DNA from: Candidatus Ozemobacteraceae bacterium
Lineage (GTDB): Bacteria > Muiribacteriota > Ozemobacteria > Ozemobacterales > Ozemobacteraceae
DNA length: 64,000 nucleotides
Assembly (NCBI GenBank): GCA_035373905.1
Contig: DAOSOK010000001.1
Coordinates: 144,262 to 208,261 of the forward strand
Direction of reading: 5' to 3'
Shown: piece after piece, positions 40,681 to 50,387 of the stretch
Layout: every line of letters begins with the position of its first letter
Numbering within the stretch: the stretch's first letter is position 1
Notes under the pieces: generated by a model
What the model saw: only the letters and a program-made list of their open reading frames with translations
Database searches by the model: none
Told to the model about the DNA's origin: nothing
Made by a program: the position numbers and the translations under genes

Positions 40681-42030
40681 ATGAGTCCACATCTGGAGCC
40701 GATCAAGCAGATCGTGAAAAGGAACGGCCTCGTCGTGCCGTTCGACAAGGATAAAATCGTTAATGCAATATTTCAGGCCGCGACGGAGGTCGGGGGTGAG
40801 GATCGCAGATTGGCCGAAATTCTCGCCGAAAAGATCGTCCATCAGCTCGAACTGACGAAACAGCCGCCGGCACTCCCCAGCGTCGAGGAAGTACAGGATC
40901 TGATCGAGAAGGAATTGATCGAAGAAGGGCATGCGAAGACGGCTAAGGCGTTCATTCTGTATCGATACGAGCATGCGAAACTCCGCCAGGGACGCGAGCA
41001 ATATACGGCTACCTCGGGAAACATTCCGTATAAGAAGATCTGGCAGGTCCTCACCTGGGCGATCGATCATGACTGCTTCAGCATCGATCGCATCAACCAG
41101 CGCATCGCGAACGGTACGTATCCCCGGCTCGTTCAGGAAGTGACCGAGAAATACGAGGCTGATCTCAAAGCCGCCGTCGATAAGATCATCGCACGCAAAG
41201 ACCAGGTCAGAATCGTGATCATCGCGGGCCCGTCCAGTTCCGGAAAGACGACCACGACGATCAAGATGGGCGAGTTCCTGTCGCAGCATGGTTTCGAACT
41301 GGTTGCGATGAACCTCGACAACTACTTCTTTGATCTTTCGCATCATCCGCGCGACGAGTTTGGCGATTACGATTTCGAGACGCCCCAGGCGCTCGACCTC
41401 GAACTCATCAACCGCCACCTGGCCGAGTTGATGGATGGCAAAACCATCCAGATGCCTCGCTATAATTTCAAAACCGGGAAACGCGAAACGGAAACCGATC
41501 CCCTGAAACTCGAGAAGAACCAGATCCTGCTGCTCGACAGCCTGCACGGCCTCTATGGCCCCATGACCGACAGCGTGCCGGCGGAAAAAAAGTTCAAGCT
41601 GTATATCGAGACCCTGTGCCAGATCAAAAACAAGGACGGCGAATTCCTTCGCTGGACGGACATCCGGCTTCTGCGCCGGATGGTCCGCGATTCATGGCAT
41701 CGCAGTTACGGTCCGAAGCAGACGCTTGAACACTGGCACTACGTGCGCCGGTCCGAGATCCAGCACATCATCCCCTTCCTGGGAACGGTCGACCACATCA
41801 TCGATGGCTCGCTGGCCTACGAATTGCCGATATACAAGAAGCATCTCTTCAAGTGGTTCCCGGAATTCCTCGAGGCATACCGCAACGAGCCCAAACGCCA
41901 GGATGCCTATATCCGGGCCAAGCGTGTTCACGACCTGCTCGAATCCATCACGGTCTGGGAAGATGAGTCCGTCATCCCGAAAAACGCTCTCATTCGCGAA
42001 TATATTGGCGGCAGTTGCTACAAATACTAA
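40681..42030 (+). CDS. ATP-cone fused to a P-loop uridine-kinase/phosphoribulokinase-like domain
   Basis: 449 residues. Residues 1-100 are an ATP-cone: IVKRNGLVVPFDKDKIVNAIFQA, VEEVQDLIEKELIEEGHAKTAKAFILYR, the nucleotide-sensing module otherwise found in ribonucleotide reductases and NrdR. From about 175 comes a kinase of the uridine kinase/PRK superfamily: Walker A GPSSSGKTTT (Gly183-Thr190), VAMNLDNYFFD, DYDFETPQALDLELINRHL, MPRYNFKTGKRE and ILLLDSLHGLY, where uridine kinases have the Walker B-like EG. The C-terminal 150 residues (RRMVRDSWHRSYGPKQTL and following) are typical of this fusion type. It likely phosphorylates a nucleoside or sugar under nucleotide control; the substrate is unproven. 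AGAGGAG stands before the ATG. Confidence 0.88.
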   Translation: MSPHLEPIKQIVKRNGLVVPFDKDKIVNAIFQAATEVGGEDRRLAEILAEKIVHQLELTKQPPALPSVEEVQDLIEKELIEEGHAKTAKAFILYRYEHAKLRQGREQYTATSGNIPYKKIWQVLTWAIDHDCFSIDRINQRIANGTYPRLVQEVTEKYEADLKAAVDKIIARKDQVRIVIIAGPSSSGKTTTTIKMGEFLSQHGFELVAMNLDNYFFDLSHHPRDEFGDYDFETPQALDLELINRHLAELMDGKTIQMPRYNFKTGKRETETDPLKLEKNQILLLDSLHGLYGPMTDSVPAEKKFKLYIETLCQIKNKDGEFLRWTDIRLLRRMVRDSWHRSYGPKQTLEHWHYVRRSEIQHIIPFLGTVDHIIDGSLAYELPIYKKHLFKWFPEFLEAYRNEPKRQDAYIRAKRVHDLLESITVWEDESVIPKNALIREYIGGSCYKY

Positions 42031-42048
42031 TCAGGATATAACAGTTTA

Positions 42049-42078
42049 CGCGGGGGCGCATCGCAATGCGCCCCCGCG
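42049..42078. terminator. Bidirectional hairpin between convergent genes
   Basis: 13 of 13 bases pair (42049-42061 with 42066-42078) around a four-base loop CGCA. It ends the SLBB/ATP-cone unit on one strand and yjbQ, whose stop codon is at 42085, on the other. The core GGGGCGCATCGCAATGCGCCCC is related to the small palindrome at 29870. Confidence 0.7.
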
Positions 42079-42084
42079 TGCGTT

Positions 42085-42486
42085 TCACGATGCTAAAACA
42101 CTGATCAGTAATTTGCGTGTGCGCGGGCCGTCAAATTCGCACAGGTAGATGCCCTGCCAAGTGCCGAGGACGAGGTCGCCGTCCTTCACAATGAATGGGT
42201 GGCACGACCCGAACAGGCTCGATTTCAGATGTGCATGACTGTTCCCTTCCGCGTGCCGGTCGGAATGGTCGTCGGTCGGGACGATCCGCTCGATGCGCCT
42301 GAGGATGTCGTTTATGACATCGGGATCAGCGTTCTCGTTGATGGTCAGCGCCGCAGTGGTGTGCGGAACCGAGACCAGAACGTGGGCTTCCTTCAGGCCG
42401 GACTTTCTCACCGCGCTGCGAACCAGTTCGGTTACGTCGACGAGCGTTTGAGGATGCTGTGTTTTCACCGTCTCTTCAATCAACAT
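42085..42486 (-). CDS. YjbQ/UPF0047 family protein
   Basis: 133 residues, full family length. Signatures: VSVPHTTAALTINENADPDV, HLKSSLFGSCHPFIVKDGDLVLGTWQGIYLCEFDGPR. The family is called secondary thiamine-phosphate synthase because E. coli YjbQ has weak thiamine phosphate synthase activity; its physiological role is not settled. The conserved His and Asn/Asp residues for metal binding are visible. A single-gene unit with its own promoter; GGAG lies upstream of the ATG. Confidence 0.93.
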   Translation of the reverse strand: MLIEETVKTQHPQTLVDVTELVRSAVRKSGLKEAHVLVSVPHTTAALTINENADPDVINDILRRIERIVPTDDHSDRHAEGNSHAHLKSSLFGSCHPFIVKDGDLVLGTWQGIYLCEFDGPRTRKLLISVLAS

Positions 42487-42508
42487 GTCTCTCTCACTCC
42501 ATCATAAA

Positions 42509-42537
42509 ATTATATGTGAACATATAGAATCGCAGAA
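42509..42537 (-). promoter_or_regulatory. Promoter of yjbQ
   Basis: Minus strand: TTCTGC (42537-42532), 17-base spacer, TATAAT (42514-42509), with the ATG about 22 bases further. Confidence 0.5.
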
Positions 42538-42561
42538 CGGGCGCGGGCGAACGCCGCGCTC

Positions 42562-44013
42562 CTATCCGACCGTGTACAGGACGCAGCCCTGGCCTGGCGC
42601 CAGCATGACCTCGGCGGACAGATTTCTGCCGTCGCTTTCCCGGAAATGGTCTCCGACGATTTCGCGAACGCGCTCCGAGCGCCTGATGCAGTTCGGCAAT
42701 CGGAGCGGTCGAGGTTCATCGAGATTCATGTTCGCCGCCACGAGAAGATCGCGGCCGGGCACGCGCTTGACGTACCCCTTGATGTCGGCTGGAGAACGTT
42801 TCCAGGTTCCGAACGGAATCAGAACGCCATCGCTATTGAACAGCGGGTCGCCGGCACGCACACGCAGAAGCTGCTTCATGAACGTCGGAAAATCCGTCTG
42901 AATACCCCGTGCCCACTCGCCAGGGCCCGTTTTTAGCACGTTGATCCGTTCGAGAAGCGCATACTCGCTGCCCGCCGTAAACATCAGATCTGACGACATG
43001 AAGCAGGTCAACAGAAAATCCAGTTTCATGAGGGTAATGACCTTCCGGCGAAGGTCGTCCGAAACCTGTGACAGACTGCGAATGCCCTCCCTGTCGACGA
43101 TCTCCCTGTGCAGAGCCTTGTCGTTCGAAATCTCGCCGTATTTTTGTCGATCGGCTAGGGCGAGCGCCTTCATGGCCGGCATCAGGACGTCGTGACTCGA
43201 CCAGATGGCGCAGCTCGGCTTGCGGCCAGATCTCTTGTAAAATCGATATATATCAGAAGGAATATATCTTCCGCCGTCATACCAGTACATGTTGTTGAAA
43301 TACCGCTCGGCGCCGGCAGCGAGACCTGACTCGGCGAGGTCGATCAACCGCGCCATTCCCAGGTTTTCCGCGACGAACCAGGTGTCGGGGTATTTCCGCT
43401 TCGTCTCGCGGACGATCGAAGCCAACCCGTTCCGGTCGAGGCCCCAGGCCGCGTCGATCCGTATCGCATTCACGTTCCTGTGTCCCACGTGGGGCACGAT
43501 CACCTTGTCGAGCCAGTATCTGATCAATTCCGGGTTGCCGTTCTCGAGGACATACGCTCCCCAGTTGATCCGCACCCGGTTGCCATCGGCGTCGACATCG
43601 TCGGCGCCTGCTTCTGTCCCGCCTGTTTCATGCTGTTTGAACCAATGCTTCGCGAGATGTTCCGCCTGCTGGTCCGCATGATTGAACGGAATATCGATCA
43701 TGCGGTCCATTCCCAGATCCCGCACCGCGGCCATGAAGGAGGTGAACCGGTCCCACGTGCCGAACAACGCGCAGGGGCGTTCGTAATCCTTCACGACGTA
43801 CTCGGAGAAGCTCGGAAGGAAATGCGGCAGCAGCAGCATGACGTTCGCGCCGAGGTCGCGCGCGCTTCGCAAATACTCGAACATCGAAGCGGTGTCGGCG
43901 AAGAAACGATGGGGGAGGTCGACGTAGATTTTGCCGCACCGGTCAGCCGGAAGCCGGTCGAACGGCCGGCTTCCGTTGCCGGTGAAAAAGGTCGCCAGGG
44001 TCGGGGATGTCAT
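42562..44013 (-). CDS. GH13 (alpha-amylase-family) glycoside hydrolase-like enzyme
   Basis: 483 residues, no signal peptide, so cytoplasmic. GH13 catalytic signatures are recognisable but divergent: strand-3 motif MIDIPFNHAD (family DVVxNH), strand-4 AIRIDAAWG with Arg185 and nucleophile Asp187, strand-5 WFVAENLG with acid/base Glu216, and strand-7 SSHDV with His274-Asp275. The C-terminal beta domain is short (VAANMNLDEPRPLRL). The exact specificity (alpha-amylase, maltase, transferase) cannot be read. The start codon overlaps the stop of the M28 peptidase gene (TGATG), so the two are translationally coupled. With the debranching enzyme at 52.8 kb it suggests alpha-glucan metabolism. Confidence 0.82.
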   Translation of the reverse strand: MTSPTLATFFTGNGSRPFDRLPADRCGKIYVDLPHRFFADTASMFEYLRSARDLGANVMLLLPHFLPSFSEYVVKDYERPCALFGTWDRFTSFMAAVRDLGMDRMIDIPFNHADQQAEHLAKHWFKQHETGGTEAGADDVDADGNRVRINWGAYVLENGNPELIRYWLDKVIVPHVGHRNVNAIRIDAAWGLDRNGLASIVRETKRKYPDTWFVAENLGMARLIDLAESGLAAGAERYFNNMYWYDGGRYIPSDIYRFYKRSGRKPSCAIWSSHDVLMPAMKALALADRQKYGEISNDKALHREIVDREGIRSLSQVSDDLRRKVITLMKLDFLLTCFMSSDLMFTAGSEYALLERINVLKTGPGEWARGIQTDFPTFMKQLLRVRAGDPLFNSDGVLIPFGTWKRSPADIKGYVKRVPGRDLLVAANMNLDEPRPLRLPNCIRRSERVREIVGDHFRESDGRNLSAEVMLAPGQGCVLYTVG

Positions 44014-45404
44014 CAGTTGAAATTGGTCGCCCTGTTCAGCGTCAGAAGAACGGCGAGCTGGCTCCGCGCGATCTTTTCCATGAGCGTCGGCTCCATGTTC
44101 GCGACGACATCCGTGGTTTTGTGATAATGCTTCGACATCTCCGGATACCCTTCGATCGTCAGGATGGCCGATGCTCCAATGTTCCAGAACGAGGAATGGT
44201 CGGAATACCAGATGTTCGAGTCATACAGCGTCTTGCTTTTGAGCCCCGTGTAGGTGAGGGCGGTGTCCTTGAATACGTCGATCAGCCAGTTGCTGCGGGT
44301 GTTGCCGATGACGGCGACCTCGTTGTCGTCCCTGTCGGCGATCATGTCCATATTCAGGACTGCTTTGATCTGAACGCCGGTTTGAGCGGCAAGGGCTTTT
44401 GCTACAGCCTTGCTTCCGAGCAGGCCGACTTCCTCGGCGTTCACTTCTGCGTAAATCACGGTATAGGGAAGGGGAAGCCTGCCTGCGACCCGTGCGACGT
44501 GAAGAACGCCGGCCGCGCCGCTGCCGTTGTCATCCGCGCCGGGTGCCGTCGCGTAGTTATAGCTGGAGACGGTGGAATCCATGTGCCCGCATACGACGAT
44601 GACGGTATTGGGATCGACCGTGCCCTTCTGGACGGCGACGACGTTCATCAACTTTTTCGAACTGTAGGTGAATTCAGGCGTGGTGACCTCGAGGCCGCCG
44701 ATCGCCTCGAATTGCTCGGCGAGCCACTTGACCGCCTCGGCATTCCCAGGTTGGCTGACCTGGCGGCTCTTGAAATTTTGGAGGGTTTCAACTGTTGCCG
44801 CCATGTCAGAAGCCGTGATCGAGGCGAGCTGGTCGGCGACGGCCGGATCGAATTTTGCCGCCTTGAGGGGCGAGGGCCATGCCGGCACGCGCTGACGGAT
44901 CAGGGTTTCGTCGAGCGTGCTGTAGCGGAGCTCGAGCCCGATGAGCTTCGCCTCGTCTTCGGGCCGGATTCTGATGAAAAATGTATTTTTGTGCGAATAC
45001 AATGGTTCGAACAAGTCGCGCAATGCTGCTTCCTGAGCCGACGTTTCAACCCAGACCATCTTCCATGACTCGGTCGCATCGTCGAGGCGCTTCTTGTCGA
45101 GAATCGAATACTGGATTTTCGCCTGGCGGAGACGTTCGAGCCGGACGAAATTCACATGCGTCAGATACCCTTCCGGTGAGGCGTAATAATATTTGCCAGC
45201 CGTTCGGAGAATCTGATCTTCGCTCAGCCGCGAAGGGGGAAGCTTCGCGAGAATCAGATACCCGATCTGGTCGACCCGCTTTTCCTCGCGGATATTCCGG
45301 ATGAACTCGTCGAACTCGGATTTGGCATCGCCGCTCAGCGCAAACGCCGGTACAGTGATGGCGGCCAGAGACAACAGCACGCAGGCAAGAAACATACGTC
45401 GCAT
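44013..45404 (-). CDS. Exported M28-family zinc aminopeptidase
   Basis: 463 residues from the ATG at 45404 (AAGGAG eight bases upstream), giving a signal peptide of about 23 residues (MRRMFLACVLLSLAAITVPAFA). A 200-residue N-terminal domain precedes the peptidase. The M28 ligands are in order: GHMDST (His), GADDNGSGAAG (bridging Asp), NAEEVGLLG (catalytic and ligand Glu), NMDMI (Asp), and HYHKTTD (His). It should cleave N-terminal residues in the periplasm or outside. The gene has a clear promoter and is coupled to the GH13 gene downstream. Confidence 0.9.
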   Translation of the reverse strand: MRRMFLACVLLSLAAITVPAFALSGDAKSEFDEFIRNIREEKRVDQIGYLILAKLPPSRLSEDQILRTAGKYYYASPEGYLTHVNFVRLERLRQAKIQYSILDKKRLDDATESWKMVWVETSAQEAALRDLFEPLYSHKNTFFIRIRPEDEAKLIGLELRYSTLDETLIRQRVPAWPSPLKAAKFDPAVADQLASITASDMAATVETLQNFKSRQVSQPGNAEAVKWLAEQFEAIGGLEVTTPEFTYSSKKLMNVVAVQKGTVDPNTVIVVCGHMDSTVSSYNYATAPGADDNGSGAAGVLHVARVAGRLPLPYTVIYAEVNAEEVGLLGSKAVAKALAAQTGVQIKAVLNMDMIADRDDNEVAVIGNTRSNWLIDVFKDTALTYTGLKSKTLYDSNIWYSDHSSFWNIGASAILTIEGYPEMSKHYHKTTDVVANMEPTLMEKIARSQLAVLLTLNRATNFN

Positions 45405-45438
45405 TCTCGATACTCCTTCACGGACGGTGTTGCATATC

Positions 45439-45467
45439 ATTCTATCGCAACAATGCCTTCCGGCCAA
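45439..45467 (-). promoter_or_regulatory. Promoter of the M28/GH13 operon
   Basis: Minus strand: TTGGCC (45467-45462), 17-base spacer, TAGAAT (45444-45439). It directly abuts the T-run of the ATP synthase terminator. Confidence 0.65.
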
Positions 45468-45515
45468 CAAAAAAACGAACGCGGGTGCGGCCGGGCCGGC
45501 TGCACCCGCGTTCGT
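45468..45515 (-). terminator. Rho-independent terminator of the ATP synthase operon
   Basis: Minus strand: a 13-base perfect stem (45514-45502 with 45488-45476), with a GC-rich inner part, followed by a run of seven T residues. It starts nine bases after the atpC stop. Confidence 0.88.
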
Positions 45516-45523
45516 TTCGGGGG

Positions 45524-45903
45524 TCAGTGGTGAATTCGCTTGTACAGGAGAGCCGAAGCAAGATCGCATTTCTGTATCTCGCTGGCGAACTCAGCCGGTA
45601 TCGTCAGCTTCTTTCCCTTCAGATGTTCGCTTATCTCAGCAGCATCCTGCGGGATGAGAGCATCGGCCAGCACTGTGGCCTCGTTATCGATCATTTCGAA
45701 GAACCCCCCGGTCACGCCGAAAAACAGTTCCTCGCCGTCGGACGTGATCACATGGATGACGCCCACCTTCATGCTGACGAGCAGGGGCTCCCGGTCCTTT
45801 CTCACGCCGATGTATCCCGCCATTCCGGGCACGGAGATCCCTCTGGCGGTGAACTCCAGCATCTTTTTCGAGGGGGCGACGATGACGAGATGGAAGTCTG
45901 ACA

Positions 45904-45904
<1 letters not shown>
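45524..45904 (-). CDS. atpC: ATP synthase epsilon subunit
   Basis: 126 residues from the ATG at 45904, which overlaps the atpD stop (TGATG). The N-terminal beta-sandwich is clear (FHLVIVAPSKKMLEFTARGISVPGMAGYIGVRKDREPLLVSMKVGVIHV, FFGVTGGFFEMIDNEATVLADAL). The C-terminal helical hairpin is short and divergent, so inhibition of ATP hydrolysis by epsilon may be altered. It is a central-stalk subunit of F1. Confidence 0.9.
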
Positions 45905-47313
<1,409 letters not shown>

Positions 47314-47342
47314 AAACTGCTCCTGTGTGGTCTATCCGGCGC

Positions 47343-48230
47343 TCAGTCTGCCAGAGCGTCGACGCCGCCGATCACTTCGGAAAGTTCCTTGGTGATGGCT
47401 GCCTGGCGAATGCGGTTGTACAGAAGGGTCATTTCCGAGATCATCTCCTCGGCGCGGTCCGTCGCAGCGCCCATGGCTACCATGCGGGCTCCCTGCTCGG
47501 CGGCCGACGACTCGAGAATGCCGCGAAGGAACATGCCTTCTATATACCGTGGTATAAGTGAGTTGAGGATGACGTCCGGGGACGGATCGAACTCGAACTC
47601 GATCGTCGCATGGGGGTGGTGCGCGTTCTTGCTCTGGATATGGCTGAACTCGAAGGGAAGCATCTTCTTGACTTCGATTCTGCGCTCGAGCGCCGACACA
47701 GATCCCGTGTAGACGATGAGCAGTTCATCGATCGCGTTGTTGTTGTAAAAACTGAGGAAGTTCTTCGCCGCGAGCCGGATCGAATCGGGTTCCGGACGTG
47801 CCAGCAGTTCGGGAAAGTAGTCCATGCTGATTTTGTCGGAAGGCCGCCGCTTGAAGAACTCGTACCCCTTGCGTCCGACGAGGAACAGCCGGCAGTTCAT
47901 GTCCTTTCGTTCCCGGACAAGAGCCTGCGTCTGCTTGATGAGATCCTGATTGAAGCTGCCGCACAGGCCGCGATCGCCGGTGATGAGGATGATGCCGCAG
48001 TTGCGCCGGCTCTTGTGTGGCTGGAAAATCGGGTGCAGGTCGGGTTTCTCGATGGCGGAGCAGAGGGCGGCGACCATCTGTTCCAGTTTCACGAGATAGA
48101 ACCGCATCGCGTTCAGCCGGTCCATCGCCCGCCGAAGCTTCGCCGTGGACATCATCTTCATCGCACGGGTGATCTGCTGGGTGTTTTTCACCCCGCCGAT
48201 CTTTTTCCGAATATCCTTTTGCGTGGCCAT
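47343..48230 (-). CDS. atpG: ATP synthase gamma subunit
   Basis: 295 residues. N-terminal RKKIGGVKNTQQITRAMKMMSTAKLRRA and C-terminal ARMVAMGAATDRAEEMISEMTLLYNRIRQAAITKELSEVIGGVDAL are the coiled-coil parts of the rotor shaft; LITGDRGLCGSFNQDLI is the family signature. It starts three bases after the atpA stop. Confidence 0.96.
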   Translation of the reverse strand: MATQKDIRKKIGGVKNTQQITRAMKMMSTAKLRRAMDRLNAMRFYLVKLEQMVAALCSAIEKPDLHPIFQPHKSRRNCGIILITGDRGLCGSFNQDLIKQTQALVRERKDMNCRLFLVGRKGYEFFKRRPSDKISMDYFPELLARPEPDSIRLAAKNFLSFYNNNAIDELLIVYTGSVSALERRIEVKKMLPFEFSHIQSKNAHHPHATIEFEFDPSPDVILNSLIPRYIEGMFLRGILESSAAEQGARMVAMGAATDRAEEMISEMTLLYNRIRQAAITKELSEVIGGVDALAD

Positions 48231-48233
48231 GGG

Positions 48234-49796
48234 TTACGCCTCTGCCTTCGGGGTTCCGCCTTCTGCAGATGTGGTCGTGCCGAGACTCGGCAGGAACACC
48301 TGCTCGAGGAATTCCTTGATCCCGGCATGCATTGCCGCGTCCAGCTCCGTGTCGATGGCCTTCGTCTTATGAAGCTTGAAGCCGATCTCCGGGTGCTTTT
48401 CCCGGATGTAGACGCAGAGCTGTTTTTTAAACTGAGTGATATATTTTTTATCGAAACTGTCGAGATATCCGCGGGTTGCTGCGAAGATCGACAGAATCTG
48501 GTCCTCAACCTCGAGCGGCATATACTGGGCTTGCTTGAGAAGCTCCACGAGACGTTCACCGCGCGCGAGCTGCGCCTGGGTCGCTTTGTCGAGGTCCTTC
48601 GAGAACTGGGCGAATGCGGCCAATTCTCGATATTGGGCCAGCTCGAGCCGGAGGGGGCCTGCCACTTGTTTCATGGCCTTGATCTGGGCGCTGCCGCCGA
48701 CGCGCGAGACCGACAGACCCGCGTTGATGGCTGGGCGGACGCCGCTGTTGAAGAGGCCGCTTTCGAGAATGATCTGACCGTCGGTGATCGAGATGACGTT
48801 CGTCGGAATATAGGCGGAGAAGTCGCCTGCCTGCGTCTCGATGACCGGAAGCGCCGTTAGGGAGCCGCCGCCGAGCTCGTCGCTCAGCTTCGCAGCTCGC
48901 TCCAGCAGGCGGGCGTGCAGGTAGAAAATGTCCGAGGGATAGGCTTCGCGGCCAGGCGGACGGCGAAGCAGGAGGGAGACCTGACGATACGCCTGGGCAT
49001 GCTTGGAGAGATCGTCGTAGACGCAGAGCACATGTTTGCTCTTATCGCGGAAATATTCGCCCATCGTGCAGCCGGAGTAGGGGGCGATGAACTGCAAAGG
49101 AGCAGGGTCTGCCGCAGAGGCGCTGACGACGATCGTGTATTTGAGGGCGTCGTGCTTGCGGAGCGTCTCGATGATGCGTGTGACCGTAGACGACTTCTGA
49201 CCAATGGCGACGTAGACGCAAATGACGCCTGTGTCCTTCTGGTTGAGAATCGTGTCGATGGCGATGGCGGTCTTGCCGGTCTGGCGATCGCCGATGATCA
49301 GCTCGCGCTGACCTCTTCCGATCGGGATCAGGGCGTCGATAGCCTGGATGCCGGTCTGAAGCGGTTCCTTCACGGGCTGGCGCTGCACGACGTTCGGGGC
49401 GTTCATCTCGGTGGGCCGGGTTTCGGTCGTCACGATCGGACTCTGGCCGTCGAGCGGCTGTCCCAGTGGATCGACGACGCGGCCCAGCAGTGCGTCGCCG
49501 ACGGGCACCGAAACGATCTTCCCGGTCGACTTGACCAGGTCGCCTTCGCGGATGCCGTTGTCGGAACCCATGATGATGCAGCCGACGTTGTCCTCTTCGA
49601 GATTGAGCACGAAACCGCGCACGCCGTTCGCGAACTCGACGAGTTCGCCGGCCATCACCTGCTGAAGACCATGCACGCGGGCAATGCCGTCGCCGACCTG
49701 CAGGACGATGCCGGCATCGACGGTTTTCGACTCCTTCGAGAATGAACCGATTTCCTTCTGAAGGACTGATACGATTTCTTCAGGTTTGATTGGCAT
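48234..49796 (-). CDS. atpA: ATP synthase alpha subunit
   Basis: 520 residues. Non-catalytic nucleotide site GDRQTGKTAIAIDTI, VYVAIGQKSSTVTRI, the arginine finger region ISVTDGQIILESGLFNSGVRPAINAGLSVSRVGGSAQIKAMKQVAGPLRLELAQYRELAAFAQF. Normal domain order; the last ~15 residues are an Ala/Glu/Gly/Thr-rich tail. Confidence 0.98.
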   Translation of the reverse strand: MPIKPEEIVSVLQKEIGSFSKESKTVDAGIVLQVGDGIARVHGLQQVMAGELVEFANGVRGFVLNLEEDNVGCIIMGSDNGIREGDLVKSTGKIVSVPVGDALLGRVVDPLGQPLDGQSPIVTTETRPTEMNAPNVVQRQPVKEPLQTGIQAIDALIPIGRGQRELIIGDRQTGKTAIAIDTILNQKDTGVICVYVAIGQKSSTVTRIIETLRKHDALKYTIVVSASAADPAPLQFIAPYSGCTMGEYFRDKSKHVLCVYDDLSKHAQAYRQVSLLLRRPPGREAYPSDIFYLHARLLERAAKLSDELGGGSLTALPVIETQAGDFSAYIPTNVISITDGQIILESGLFNSGVRPAINAGLSVSRVGGSAQIKAMKQVAGPLRLELAQYRELAAFAQFSKDLDKATQAQLARGERLVELLKQAQYMPLEVEDQILSIFAATRGYLDSFDKKYITQFKKQLCVYIREKHPEIGFKLHKTKAIDTELDAAMHAGIKEFLEQVFLPSLGTTTSAEGGTPKAEA

Positions 49797-49805
49797 GATT
49801 CCTCC

Positions 49806-50387
49806 TCAGGCGACGGTCGTCGCCGGAGCGTCACCGCTCATGAATTTACTGCTGAGGGAATTGAGGCGTTCCTTGAGGTTTTTGAGGGTCGTCTGGATCG
49901 ACGCATCGAGCACGCGGCCTTCGAACCGCAAAACGATTCCGCCCATGAGATGGGGTTCGATCGTTTCGTGGAGGATGACCTGGCCCTGAACGCGCTTTGC
50001 CAGCGTCGTGCTGAGACGCTTCCGCTCCTCGTCCCGCAGGGCGACGGCCGAGCGGACATGGACGCGCGTGATCCGGCGCCGCTGATTGTACAGATTCTCG
50101 GCCTCTTCGGCGATGATCGGGAACAGGTCGAACCGGTGACGCTTGAGCAGGGTCTTGAGGAACTCTCCCACAAGCGGCGCCTCGGCGGCCGGGATCAGGC
50201 TGTCAATCAGGGCCAGTTTGCGCTCGAGCTGAATGGAAGGTTGGCGCAGGACGGCGAGGAGCTGCGGTTCCTGGGAGCCGGCCTGCATGAACGCCTTGAG
50301 GCCGGCGAATCCGGCATCCAGCCTGGGTTCGCCCAGGGCGTTCAGGAACGCCTCGGCATACCGTCTTGCAACGACGAGCGTCTTCAA
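49806..50387 (-). CDS. atpH: ATP synthase delta subunit, TTG start
   Basis: 193 residues from the TTG at 50387, which overlaps the atpF stop (TTGA) and has GGAGG six bases upstream; no ATG fits. VARRYAEAFLNAL near the N-terminus and EETIEPHLMGGIVLRFEGRVLDASIQTTLKNLKERL near the C-terminus are the two delta/OSCP signatures. It links F1 to the peripheral stalk. Confidence 0.92.
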   Translation of the reverse strand: MKTLVVARRYAEAFLNALGEPRLDAGFAGLKAFMQAGSQEPQLLAVLRQPSIQLERKLALIDSLIPAAEAPLVGEFLKTLLKRHRFDLFPIIAEEAENLYNQRRRITRVHVRSAVALRDEERKRLSTTLAKRVQGQVILHETIEPHLMGGIVLRFEGRVLDASIQTTLKNLKERLNSLSSKFMSGDAPATTVA

